Positions 1-10,456 of a DNA stretch of 64,000 nt are shown one piece after another. Source of the stretch: Symsagittifera roscoffensis (Eukaryota > Xenacoelomorpha > Acoela > Convolutidae); the NCBI RefSeq assembly GCF_963678635.1, contig NC_087066.1:41561338-41625337 (forward strand). The letters are read 5' to 3'. Made by a program: the position numbers and the translations under genes. The notes beneath the pieces are model-generated. The model was given only the letters and a program-made list of their open reading frames with translations. It searched no databases and was not told the origin of the DNA. How positions within the stretch are numbered: the stretch's first letter is position 1; every line of letters starts with the position of its first letter.

Positions 1-2336
1 TACGTCGGGCGGTTGTGAGAGGAATAAGAGGGGGGAGGGGGTTTGGAGTAACAATTCTCGAGGTCAGAGGCGGGCGGGGTATCGATTTTGTACTTTGTGT
101 TGCGTTCAAAGCCTCCTTAGATTCCTTTTGAGAGCTTATTTGGATAATCTCCTTTCTCGCCGGGGCAGCTTACCCTAACCCTATTAAGCTTATTTCTTTT
201 TATAAAATACCTTCACTCGCTGTTGTAACATGTAATACCAACCGCTCGATTCACAAATAAGCCGACGTTACCGTGAATTTACATATTTAGTAACATCCAA
301 ATGGTCGCTTCACAGGCTCAAAATATTTTAAAAAAATCTTTCAGACTTAATTTTGATGTTTTTTTTTTCATTATTTGTCTTATTTTGCAATAAAATCTGC
401 AAATTTTAACACAACGCCATTTCCGTGAACTATATACTATGTATAATCATCATGATATCCTTCTTTCATTTAAAGCAAGAATAAAAAAAATCGATCTGCT
501 TTTTGTGGCATATAACCATTTTTACTGATTAAAAAGAAAAGCCTATTACGCCCGATGACATTGGTTTTACCAGATTTATAGTGAATTTTGAATACATTGA
601 CCACAAACTTGACAAAAAATATGTTTTATTTCCCCTCACAGACAGAAAATTTGGATCTTGTTTACTATTTCCCCCCTATGGTAACTTGTAATGAATCTCC
701 CTCCCCCTCCCTATAAAGAAAGAATTGAACAGTTTAGCCTTAAGGAATTTTGTACCTTGTTTACTAACCCATACCCCCCTATTGCAATAGGGAGGACTGT
801 TGAAAAGAATCCAAAAATTTTGCGGACGAAAAATACACGGTAGTTACATCAGTAGTTCAGTTAGTAGTTAAAATCCGGAGTGATTAAGTTGAAATCCGAA
901 TATTTTGATCAAAGTGATAGGTGATGGTTACATTCTAAGGGTTCATTTCAAAAAAAAACTTATAATGCCGCCGGGTTTTTCTGCATCGAAAAGCGGAGAA
1001 AAATCTTGATGTATTCACTTTTCAGAATTCGTTGAAATTATACAGATTTTTTTTCATCAAGTGCATTCATTATTTCTCTTGTAAGTTACTCAAAGTCTAC
1101 TGAATTGCAATACCTACAGCTCTTCGCACCCCCCCCCCCTCGGCCATCCTCTCCACCTATATGTGATCGTTTCTATGCAGCGAGGGCAGCCTTAATCCCC
1201 TTGGGTGTCGGATTCCTATTAGATCCATAATAAAACACCAACTCTATTCTTATTTACCAATCAATTATTCAATTAATTTCCACAAGTGGGACCTCTTAGC
1301 TTCTATTGTTATCCCGCTTAAGTCCTCTCTCTGAAAAGTAAAATGGGGGAATTCAGAATATCTCTTAGCCTATTTTATTCCCCTTTTATTCTAAGAGTTA
1401 TTCTCCCGAGCCCATTTAGCCCGCCTTTTTAGCTATCGCTCTTTCCACTTACTTGCTTTTTGTATTTTTTGCGAATCGTTTTCTTTAACATACATTACAT
1501 TACCCTGCTCTACGTGAACAGTACTATATGGTACCCAAATTCACAATTGGGAAATTTCATTTACCCGTGAAACTCGTATTAACAATAGATCTGTGTATTG
1601 GGATTAGTTGAGTCCAATTTGCATTTGAGAACTAACTGACTAAAAGTAATGACCCAAATTTGAAGTTAACTTCTTTGCATTTATAGAAACTCTAAAAATA
1701 ACTTGCGGCCTTTTAGAGCAACAAGAAACATCATTCGCCTTTTTTTTCGTTATTTTGGTAAATCTAAATCCCAATTTATTTAAATTGTGACCAAAGCAGG
1801 CCTTTTTCAGTCCAAATATTTGCTTTCTTGTTTGAGTATTCAAAAGTCTAACATTTTTCTATTCTTATTTATTTCGAATGAATTGAATTTAAGTTTCATA
1901 ACTTATCGTTTTTCGATGTTAATTTTAAGAAAGCTTCTTACCTAATCAATCTGCTGCGATGTTTGACACTATGGACCCTGTTTTATTTGCCATACTTACC
2001 AACTGCATTCTAGTAGTGGGACTTATGTCCATATTTTTTGCCTGCTTCACTATGCTTCTCATTCTTCTATGGCCTCGAAGGCTCCGACTTCAGTTTTTGT
2101 CAATTGATTCTTAATTTTTCTCAAATTGTATTTTTTTTCTGGAATTGTAAATGTATTGAATGAATCTATTCGACTATCCCCCAATGCTAACCTCGTGACA
2201 AGGAGGTTGCAACTTTTTGAGTTTAACGAACAAATGAACAAAATTTTTCTTCTCGGTGTTCTCCCGTTTTCTCTGTTCTCTGCAATTAATTAGGATATAG
2301 GATTGAAATTTCGACGCATGCTAGAAGATACTTGGC
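1..2336. other. Unannotated A+T-rich intergenic DNA
   Basis: No reading frame with recognisable protein content, no splice-bounded exon and no RNA gene could be supported. The short frames present (60-70 codons) look like chance openings in A+T-rich sequence. There are poly-pyrimidine stretches and C runs near 1130-1140 only. Confidence 0.5.
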
Positions 2337-2989
2337 AGGAGCATTTGAAAAATCTAGGTTTGACGCCGTAAAGTGGCCAGTATATAAAAACAAGTTTCAG
2401 TGTTGTTCTTGCTGTGGAAACATCCTCGCAAACAACCCAAGAAATTTAACTTTATGGTCTCAAAATGGTTCTCATTCACAGAGAAGCTGATGTATTTAAT
2501 TTACTTTTTATGTAACAGAAAAACGACAATCAAAGTAATTGAAAAAATCTTGGTCCAGTGTCAAAAAATGGCAAAATAAATAGGAGTAGTTTTGCGCTGA
2601 TGATCAAAATAAGCCAATAAAGAACCAGCCATTATTTCGGAAAAACGACTGCTCCGATTGAAACACAGGGTTCTCATTAGAAGCTATGTTGCAACTAAAT
2701 TTTACCAACTGTCTATTATAAGCGCCTAATAACTTTTCATGCATATGTTGTCAAAACAGATACGACCGTTTTTGACACCAGACCTTTGAGAAGCTGATGG
2801 AAAAACAACAGACAAAATAATTGAAAGTGTGTAAGGTCTGGTGTCAAATCTTGAGACGTAAAATCAAACTTCTTGAGTTGTTTGCGAGAATATTTCCATA
2901 GCAAGAATACCTCTGAAAGTAACTATCATAAACTGGCTATTTTATGCTTTCAAAAGGCAACTTCTCAAATTTTGTTCCAACTAGCTCCT
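2337..2989. repeat. Foldback (inverted-repeat) element A
   Basis: The segment 2337-2480 recurs as an imperfect reverse complement at about 2855-2989. For example, the CTCGCAAACAACCCAAGAA stretch near 2430 matches the complement of the TTCTTGAGTTGTTTGCGAG stretch near 2870, and the outer AGGAGC matches the terminal AGCTCCT. The spacer also holds a small inverted pair around a GACACCAGACCTT motif (2773 and about 2833). No coding content is visible. This structure suits a non-autonomous foldback element or MITE; the superfamily is not assignable. Confidence 0.6.
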
Positions 2990-3541
2990 TCCAATTAGTT
3001 TCATTTAGCATAGGTTATAATTTCAAAACTATAATTTTAAAATTTACAGAGAAAGCGACGAAAGCTTGAAGAAGATTTCGTTCATTTGCTCGTCGAAAAA
3101 AAATTGCACCTTCTATGTTCCATGACTGTAGTAACGACAATTAATACCTAAACAGGATAATTATTTAAACATTTGTTCGCATTTCTCGCCCCTTTTTGTT
3201 GAGGAGTCTGTTTTTTGTCCTTTTTGTTTGGTTTGGCAATGAAGTTATTCTTTTGCCTGAAACAGGCGATTGCCACAAGAAAAAGAACCACACATTTTTA
3301 ACGTTTTTTTATTTCAATGAACTTTGGCAAAAGTTGAGTTCGGAGTTCGGAAAAATTGATAAAACCATATAGAATGAAGCTAAAAAAAGTTTCTATGGTT
3401 TGTTGTTTTAGCTGTTATTTTTTACAATTTTTACAAATAGTGTGTTTTCAAGCGTTAAAGGCTTTGCAAAAGCAAAATGGCGAAGCTGTTTGGCAAGTAA
3501 GTTGAAATTTTTCAATGAAAAAGTGAAGTCGGCCCTTGAAG
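2990..3541. other. No gene identified; upstream flank of GPCR exons
   Basis: The missing N-terminal exons of the downstream GPCR (extracellular domain, TM1) should lie here or further upstream, but no open segment with hydrophobic TM1-like content and splice sites could be picked out. The in-frame TGA at 3537-3539 limits the TM2 exon to start after it. Confidence 0.4.
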
Positions 3542-3769
3542 GTATTTCCTGCCGGAAATTATCCTACAATTCCTATTGGCGGTCGTGCTCAATATCACGA
3601 ATGGGTTCGTGCGGCTGTTGCAGTCGGATCACGAGACGTCGTGCGTAGCGACTGCGTGGATCGATCACTACTCGATGTTGGCTGTGTTCTTTTGGGTGGC
3701 TATTCCTAGTTATGAGTTGACGTTTACTTTGAGGGACTCAACTGGATGTTTACCCTCCGAGAACAGTCG
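3542..3769 (+). CDS. GPCR exon: TM2, extracellular loop 1, TM3
   Basis: Frame 3 is open after a TGA at 3537-3539. It reads a TM2-like segment (FLPEIILQFLLAVVLNIT), a loop with the conserved pre-TM3 cysteine (SCVATAWIDHYSM) and TM3 (LAVFFWVAIPSYELTFTLR). The 5' boundary after AG at 3541 is a guess because the pyrimidine tract is weak. The 3' end at 3769 (donor gtcaat) is chosen only because it keeps phase with the next exon. A stronger donor, GTAAGG at 3853, would put the next exon out of phase. Confidence 0.5.
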
Positions 3770-6700
3770 GTCAATTGATCAAAGGTTAACAGTATTCAAT
3801 TTGATAGCACTCAATATGTTTAGTAAATTCGATGAAAACTTCAAAAAACACGGTAAGGCGAGACTCTGAGGGAAAATGGCATTTGATTTTTTCTCTTTCT
3901 CAGTGTCGAGAAAAAGGGGTATGAAATTTTAAAATTTTGGTCTAATTTCGAGCTAATAAACTGAGCGTGCAGGCCGAAAAGAGCTTATTTAATCGAATTT
4001 TGTTTTTCGTTTTTTCAAGTCATTTGTTAAATACAAAAACTGTTTTACAATTGGCCTATTTCACTATTACTGTCGAATATGCTTAAGTTTTATTGTTTCT
4101 TCAGAGCTTTTTATCGCACCACGTAGAAAAAACGACACTAATTCGAAAAAAAAATTCTGTATTTTTTAAGACTATGGTCGGAACATTCTGCGCTACTTGC
4201 ACGGTAACCGGCTATCCTTGTTTCTAGAAAAAGTTAGTTTTATGTTCATTGATAATATTTTTATTTCAGATCACACCGTAGCTTGGAGCGAGACGGCAGA
4301 AACAGACAGATTGGCTACTCGATTGTGGCCTGGGGCATCCCTCTTGCTCTCACTTCCCTTACCCTTCTAGTACACCTCATGTACCCCCAGTGGGAGACTA
4401 GAGTCTACGGGGGAGTCTACTGCACAGTCCACCAACAGGACAGCCCCCTTTTCCTCATCTTTTTCCTCACCCTTCTCACCAACTACCTCCCCCCATACAA
4501 GATTTTTTCTAATTTCAAAAGCAAAATTTTGCGATAAAGTTTTGAGAAGTCTGATATGGCGATCGTTTCTATTCACTCTTTCATGTTTTGCACAACCCCC
4601 CCCCCTCAGTTTTGTTAGAAAAAAAACAGTTATTATCCCGACAAGCAGTGAGTTTTGTAATTTGGGGTCTATAATTTTTTGGGGGACTATAATGGGAAAG
4701 ACCCCATCATTTTACCCCATTATTTTTTCAAGGAAAAAAATCATTTAGTTGAATTGCAATGAGACACAGAAAAAAATCGGTCAAAATTTTATAGGTTAGG
4801 CTTCAAGCATAATCTTGGAAAACCAAAATTAGAGAACTTTTAAAACCAGGCTGCAAATTAAAATGATAATCTTGAGGTGGTTCGGAAGAGGAAAAAGATT
4901 TTTCACATCCAGTTCTCCTTCTTATTCGCATACGTTTTGCCGCAGTTCGGTCTCATGTTTTTGGCTCTGAGTTGTTTCGCTTTCGTAGTGCACCAATATT
5001 CTAGTGTTCCCTTCTCAGCACAGTAAGTCTGCAGTAACTTTATTGTATGGCCAGAAAAAATTTTTACCATAAAATGTATCGTAAATGCAAATAGTTATCC
5101 AGAGCTGATTTAAATTAACCGAGCAAAACGCGTTAAACTTGAAATTTAAAACGCGTTTTTCTCAATTTGAGTTGAGTTTAGGTGAAACTTATGAACACAA
5201 AACTTGCTTAAAATTTTAGCAGAATTAATATGGTGTAATTTGTTTTGCGAAATTCGGGCCCAAAATTTTACCCCAAAAAGGGTTATTTTGGTTTTTCTTA
5301 GTTAATCAAAAATTACGCCAAAAATACCCAGTTTATCACAAACATAATTATTTCAAAGTGAGCCACTTACGCAGTCCAACAAACTTTAAGAAGGGTATAT
5401 TCTCCACAACATTGTATAAGCTAATTTACTTTTGTTTGATAGACCAAAAAGGTCGTTTTTACTATATAAAATATCATTTTTTATTTAAAAACAATTTTTA
5501 AACGGTTTGCAATTTTTTTTTTGAGAATATACCCTTTTTAAAGTTTGTTACGCTACGTAAGGGGCTCACTTTGATATAATCATGTCGGTGATCGATGGGG
5601 TGTTTTTGGCGTAATTTTTGATTAACTAAGAAAAACCAAAATGACCCATTTTTGTGGTAAAATTTTGGGCCCGAATTTCGCAAAACAAATTACACAATAA
5701 TAATTCTGCTAAAGCTTTAAGCTAGTTTTTTTCATAAGTTTTCGCCTAAACTCAACTCAATTTGAGAAAAACGCGTTTTAAATTTCAAGCTTAGCTCGTG
5801 TTTTGTTACGCTTTGCTCGGTTAATTTGCTCGGTTAATTTAAATCAGCTCTGATTTTAATTTAAATCAGCACTGTAAATCACTAACCATTGAAACAAAAA
5901 TTTAATGCAAACTTTTTTTGATAGCGTTGATTTTGCTCATTCTCAGTTCTAAAAAATACACTTTTATCAATTTACCACTGAAACTTTGAAAAAGTGCTGC
6001 AAAACTAAAAACGATTTTCATACCAATTTTCTATAACATAATAGAATTTTTCTGTTTTGGCGAACCCATAGAGCACTAAATCTATTATCCTCATCTGAAA
6101 GACGGTCGGCAAAAGTCTCAAAATATAACTGAAAACTTGTCCTGTAATCTTGTTAACTTAAAAAAGTAATCTTAAGAAAAAAATTTTTTTTTCAAAGACT
6201 GAAGGAGTCGATCTACTTTGTGCTGATCATCATGGTGTGGACGGAAACTCTGTGGTGTCTGAATCTGGTATACAATCTGCTCGCTTCAGACATCCTCTTC
6301 ATATCCTACTGGTTCGCCATCTCTTGCCTGCCCGGATCAGTGGGAATATTCGCCACCTACCGCTGCTGGAGAATTCCTTCAGACACCGACTCACAAATTC
6401 ACACAAATCCGAATCACAACTGTAAGCTAAATTCTCTCACAATTATCCCCGTCTCAATCAACAGAACTGGCACAAAACTTATTAACTTTGACTGAACAAC
6501 TTTTGAAATTAACGAGAAAAATCGAAATTAAATAAAAATGTATTTTCACAAAATATTTGTTTTTTTTTCTCCATAGTTTTTGCCGCTTTCTTGTCAAATG
6601 ACAAAATAGGCAAACTAGGTCGACTAAAGAGATTTTCCTGTCGACCAAACAGATCGAACAAAATGGATAGCGTTAAACAGTAGCTATAGGAAAACTTTAT

Positions 6701-9700
6701 CTGGTCACGTATTCGAAAACCCCAAAAGGGGGAAATACCATACTTTTACTTCAAAATGATTTGCGGGATTTTCTGAAACTTTTTGGTAGTTTTTTTCATG
6801 AAATATGAAAATGGTAGAGTGTGCTATAAAAAAGTTAGAAGAAATCATCGAAAAAGACAACAACGGAAGCAAAGCTTGTTGTTATGGTGCAGTGGGGATC
6901 AACTTGGACTCTAATTCTTGTTATCAGTCGTTGAGTTCACGGGATCGGGCCTTGCTTGTTTTCACTCTCAAAACGAGTAGATACGTTTGCAGATTAAAAT
7001 ACACCCTTCAAGTTTTGAAATGATTTAATACACTTTTCGAACAAGTAAAAGAAGAAAAAAAGTTTTCAAAATGAGGAGGCTCAAAATCATCCAATTGTAA
7101 ATGATTTTTTTTGGATAATGAAAAATTTTTGCTGAAATTTGTTTTTGCTTTCATTTGTGCATTTTTTTTAGACAACCGGGTTCCAAAAAACAATGAGAGA
7201 TTTTGAGGTGTTTGCGAATTGCAGCTTCTCCGTTTTCTGAACGGTTGTAAGTTCATCTCACATGTTTTGTAGAATTTCTTGTGTTTGTTTTAGTTAAGGT
7301 GTAGATGTTGGCCGTTTCAAACAAAAATCCATGCATTTTGCCTTCTTTGGTTTTTTTTGTGCATTTTTAAGAAATCTTATAATGAATAATTACTTAAAAT
7401 TAATTCATTAATTGATTTTTCTGTGCAGTAGTAACAGATCTTATAATGATTAATCAGTTTAACTAATTGAATATTAATTAAATGATAATTATAATAAATT
7501 ATAATAAATACTCATTAAAATAGTAATCATAATCATAATAACCGAAAAAAATTTTTATAGCCACAATCATCATACTCATAATAATCATAGTAATAATCAT
7601 AATTATCATAATGATAATCATAATAATAATCATAACTATAATAATCTTAATCATAATCATAATCATAATCATAATCATAATCATAATCATAATAATAATC
7701 ATAATAATCACAATAATCATATGAATCATAAGCATAATCATAATAATCATAATTATAATAAAAATAGTAATCATAATAATCATTATAATGATCATAATAA
7801 AAATTATACTTTTGATAATCATAATAATTGAAATAGTCATAATAATCATAATCATAATCATAATCATAGTCATAATAATAATCATAATCATAATAAAAAT
7901 TGTAACCATAAAAATCATCATATTAATCATATTAAACATCATAGTATTAAAAATCATCATAATCATAATAATCGTAATAATCGTAATTCCAATATTAATA
8001 ATCATAATAATCATAATCAAAATCAAAATCACCATAAGGATCATATTTAAAACAATCCTAATCATATCAAGACTGCTCGTATCAGGGCGAAGCCCTGAAT
8101 GTTACGACTGCCTTTTAAGTTTTATGGAGCAGTATTAACATGAAAAAATGGAATGTAATAAAACAAAATGAATTTTTTTTTCTGAAGTTTGAACTTTATG
8201 AAAATGATCCCCCCACATGCCATATAAAGTACAAAAGAATAGATTTCGCTGCTAGTAACAATCAATTATGGCAATAAACTTATTTCAACCAATTGGGGAC
8301 GATTTCTAAGGCGGATTAAATCTCCGCTTACGCGTTAAATATATCGCGCGTTAATTGTCCCAAATTGGCCAAAATGCCAATCTTTAAACCCCCAGAACTT
8401 TACGAAAAATGATCCCAGGTGAAATATCTTTTCAAATTTAAGCTCAGGACAACAATACCTTTCGAATGATATTTAAAAATTTTGTCAAAAATGGCTAGTT
8501 AAAAAGTCGAAATTTGTCTGAAGAAAAAAAAACCCACCCCGAGCACAAATATTCGTATCGAAAGTCGGAACAAAAAGTATGTTTATTGGTTTTTGTTTCA
8601 GTTTAATTTATATTTAGTTTATTGATCTTGAGAAAACAAATTGTTGTAGAATTGTGAATGAAACAAAATACTAAAGTTAGTTTCATCAATTGAATCAGTT
8701 AAAAAAAGTCATTTTGTTTTGCTGCTGTCCAAATATTTTATTTTGAACCTAACTAAAACAATATTAGTAGCCCTATACATTTAATGTGAGCTGAATTTAT
8801 AATTGTTTGCTAAATGGAAAAATTGCACTTCAAAAACACACAAAAAAAATGACGAATAAAAGCGAGATTCAAAAATGAAGAAAATATGAGAATACGAGCT
8901 TTAATAAGTGAAAAAAAAACAGCGACCCACGGAGTTCAACCTCTCAAACCCCAGAGTTAAAGCACAGTGCTCTCAAATGCCCTCACAACAACAAAAAAAT
9001 GATCTATAGTATTTTAGCGATGCTCCGGCTATTACTACTAAAGATCATTTCGCAATTTAATTTAAAATTTTTCTGATTAGTATCGCCAAACTGTGCCAAT
9101 GGCAACCCTCAAGTGAGTGCGTACTGTTCTCCATTGCACCATAGCCAGACGCTGCTTCGGCCTAAAGCGTCATCGGCTAATGGAACTCTTTCTTACGGGC
9201 TGAATCACCTTCTCCAGTCGCCAAATCATATGTACTCCCCAATTCATTTCTCGAGTACGTTCCGTCCTGTTAACTCGCAGCAATTTAACCCATTCTTGTG
9301 TCAAAGTAGCCCGAATAAAAATTTCGTCGCAACAATGCCGAGTAAAAAACCGAAGCACAGAGGCGACGTTGAGAACAGATGGCCGAAGACGTTGACTAGA
9401 GCAAAACCGACAAGTGTTAACAGCACGAGTCGTGATTACGTAATTAGGCACCCGACTTCAAACACGTTACCTCGTCGGTTCGGCTCGTGGGATTGCACGC
9501 TTAACTCGGGTGGCGAAGTCGGAGTCTCTTTTCACCAGCAGAGGCGAAGTTGTCAGAGCGAATATTTTGCGACTAATTCCGAACACAGTGATGGTTCAAA
9601 CTCAAACACGACTCACAATGCTATCACAACAATTGATCCACGGGTAAACTGCGATCAGTCAGGGCAAAGTTCATCGTCGCGAAATATCAATAAGAACAAA

Positions 9701-9715
9701 AATGGACTAGTTTAG
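3542..9715 (+). CDS. Methuselah-like (class B/adhesion-type) seven-transmembrane receptor, 5' end missing
   Basis: Split gene for a plasma-membrane G-protein-coupled receptor. Seen: separate open exons encode, in order, TM2/loop1/TM3, TM4 with the characteristic YSIVAWGIPLALTS block, TM5 (FAYVLPQFGLMF), TM6-TM7 (ESIYFVLIIMVW ... LPGSVGIFATYRCW) and a long Ser/Asn-rich cytosolic tail ending in TAG. The TM5-TM6 and TM7-tail junctions keep phase with good donors (GTAAGT at 5023, GTAAGC at 6422) and acceptors at 6197 and 9080. The TM2-TM3 and TM3-TM4 boundaries are less certain. Known: the AWG.P motif in TM4 and the short third cytosolic loop are typical of Methuselah-like receptors, which couple to G proteins. 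The extracellular domain and TM1 were not found, so this annotation is partial. Ligand unknown. An adhesion or secretin receptor is the main alternative. Confidence 0.62.
4270..4426 (+). CDS. GPCR exon: TM4 and extracellular loop 2
   Basis: Follows a clear acceptor (tttttatttcag, AG at 4268-4269). Encodes RSLERDGRNRQIGYS then TM4 (IVAWGIPLALTSLTLLVHL) and the loop-2 cysteine in VYCT. The frame stays open to 4537. The donor at 4427 (gtccac) is chosen because it leaves phase 0, matching the TM5 exon, but it is weak; 4415 is another possibility. The TM4 block is the strongest family signal in this gene. Confidence 0.55.
4913..5022 (+). CDS. GPCR exon: TM5
   Basis: 110-nt exon between an acceptor (AG at 4911-4912) and a consensus donor GTAAGT at 5023. 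Translation FSFLFAYVLPQFGLMF then LALSCFAFVVHQYSSV is a single membrane segment with the mid-helix proline usual in TM5. It ends in phase 2 and joins the TM6 exon in frame. No in-frame stop. Confidence 0.62.
5100..5852. repeat. Foldback element B inside a GPCR intron
   Basis: Two arms (about 5100-5404 and 5523-5852) are near-complete reverse complements. The left arm starts CAGAGCTGATTTAAATTAACC and the right arm ends with its complement. The GGGCCCAAAATTTTACC centre, the AAAACGCG motif and the GGGTATATTCTC inner edge all recur inverted. The whole 753-bp unit lies within the TM5-TM6 intron. There is no ORF inside, so it is a non-autonomous foldback or MITE. A target-site duplication is not convincing: a partial extra copy of the terminal motif follows at 5858-5874. 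Confidence 0.8.
6198..6421 (+). CDS. GPCR exon: TM6, TM7
   Basis: Begins after AG at 6196-6197 and ends at donor GTAAGC (6422). Reads LKESIYFVLIIMVWTETLWC (TM6), a short loop, then YWFAISCLPGSVGIFATYRC (TM7) with the G.. IF pattern common to class B receptors, then a polar stretch. The single leading base completes the codon left by the TM5 exon, and the single trailing base is completed by the tail exon. Confidence 0.62.
6422..7489. other. Intron sequence, no exon identified
   Basis: First part of the 2.66-kb intron between the TM7 exon and the tail exon. A 72-codon open stretch at 6805-7023 lacks a plausible donor and has no recognisable content, so it is not called. The rest is A+T-rich filler. 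Confidence 0.45.
7490..8065. repeat. TAATCA-type microsatellite/minisatellite
   Basis: About 575 bp of degenerate (AATCAT)n and (AATAATC)n arrays, with runs of perfect ATAATC hexamers near 7650-7690 and 7845-7870. Both strands give artificially long isoleucine/methionine-rich frames here that are not genes. It lies within the last GPCR intron. Confidence 0.9.
8068..8585 (+). repeat. Dispersed inverted-terminus repeat, copy 1
   Basis: Starts GACTGCTCGTATCAGGGCGA with a strong hairpin (CAGGGC-gaa-GCCCTG) and continues GAATGTTACGACTGCC. It ends with TCGAAAGTCGGAACA, whose core is the inverse of the 5' motif. The interior block around 8350-8400 (CCAAATTGGCCAAAATGCC, then AACTTTACGAAAAATGATCCC) recurs in the copies at 18.86 and 22.12 kb. 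This is a non-coding, MITE-like unit of about 0.5 kb inside the last GPCR intron. Confidence 0.6.
9081..9715 (+). CDS. GPCR terminal exon: Ser/Asn-rich cytosolic tail
   Basis: Opens after an acceptor at 9079-9080 with two leading bases that complete the codon from 6421. Runs 633 nt to a TAG at 9713-9715. The roughly 211 residues (SPNCANGNPQVSAYC ... NINKNKNGLV) are low in hydrophobics and rich in Ser, Thr, Asn and His, with no domain recognised. Phase agreement and composition suit a receptor C-tail with phosphorylation sites. Base composition is distinctly less A+T-rich than the flanks, which supports coding. It could instead be the last exon of an unrelated gene. Confidence 0.6.
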
Positions 9716-9812
9716 TGACTCCGGTCATTTTTCTTAAAAAGGATCACAATCAGCTCTATATGAGAAAGTAGCTCTGCAAATCTGTGAGACACCAATCATT
9801 TAGATACATATA

Positions 9813-10026
9813 CAGGGGCGGATACAGGATTTTCTCGAGGGGGATGATTTTCAAAAAGTTTTTTTTTGGCGCGCGCTCCCCCCTCAAAATTAGTATATAT
9901 TGGCGCCCATGGCGCCTTTAGAAAACTTTTAGGGTCCGAAAACAAGTATGGATAGTACAACTCGAAATAGTAGAAAGGGTGGACCTTTGGGTCGGCAGGG
10001 GGCAGCCCCCTCTAAATCCGCCCCTG
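9813..10026. mobile_element. hAT-type MITE (family H), copy 1
   Basis: A 214-bp unit with ends CAGGGGCGGATACAGG and AAATCCGCCCCTG, the terminal signature of animal hAT elements. The flanking octamers TACATATA and TATATATA agree at 7 of 8 positions, as expected for an 8-bp hAT target duplication. Inside are the family landmarks GGCGCGCGCTCCCCCCT, TTGGCGCC..GGCGCCTTTAGAAAA and GGGTCGGCAGGGGGC. It has no coding capacity. This is the best-preserved copy in the window and defines the family. Confidence 0.8.
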
Positions 10027-10382
10027 TATATATATAGATATATGATATCACTTTATAAATTTAGCTAAATCAATAATTGAGTTAACCTAATATATTGTTA
10101 AAAATTGAAGTTTCTTCAAAAATTGCGCTTTTACCCAATTCCTTTTGCTAATTTTATTGACCGCTACTCTGCTCTATCTAATCGATCATTAGCAGATTAA
10201 CAGGTTAGTTATTAAAAATATTTTGATAATCTCTGAAGCTCAAAAACATATTAAAAGACTTGGGAGAGCAAGTGTCTCGTAATCTGAAACTAGAGCTTTT
10301 TTCTTGTAAAAATCTTTTCTTACAAATGTTTCTTGCTTTTCTTACTTGCTTTATAATTGAAACTTAACAACTATCAGACTCG
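10027..10382. other. Intergenic, nothing recognised
   Basis: A+T-rich sequence between the MITE and the tRNA-like relic, with no ORF, exon or repeat that could be supported. Confidence 0.5.
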
Positions 10383-10456
10383 TTCCCATTTGGCTCAGAG
10401 GTAAAACCGTGGCTTTTGCAACCCAAAGTCAAGGTTTCGAGTCCCGGCCGGACCTT
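10383..10456 (+). pseudogene. tRNA-like relic (A- and B-box bearing)
   Basis: Contains an A-box-like TGGCTCAGAGGT and a B-box-like GGTTTCGAGTCCC at tRNA spacing. Between them is a GGCTTT/AAAGTC stem closing a loop that includes TGC. The acceptor ends do not pair and the T-loop has an extra T, so this is not a functional tRNA. It is either a decayed tRNA pseudogene or the head of a tRNA-derived SINE. Confidence 0.4.

Noticed and set aside
3853-3860. GTAAGG as the donor of the GPCR TM2-TM3 exon
   Set aside because: Good consensus, but it leaves a phase that does not join the next exon in frame unless an unseen small exon lies between.
7499-8138. Long Ile/Met-rich open frames on both strands
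   Set aside because: Pure by-product of the TAATCA repeat array; composition is periodic and not protein-like.
9170-9451. Minus-strand frame opposite the GPCR tail exon
   Set aside because: The + strand exon has matching splice phase and a coding-like composition; the antisense frame has no support.
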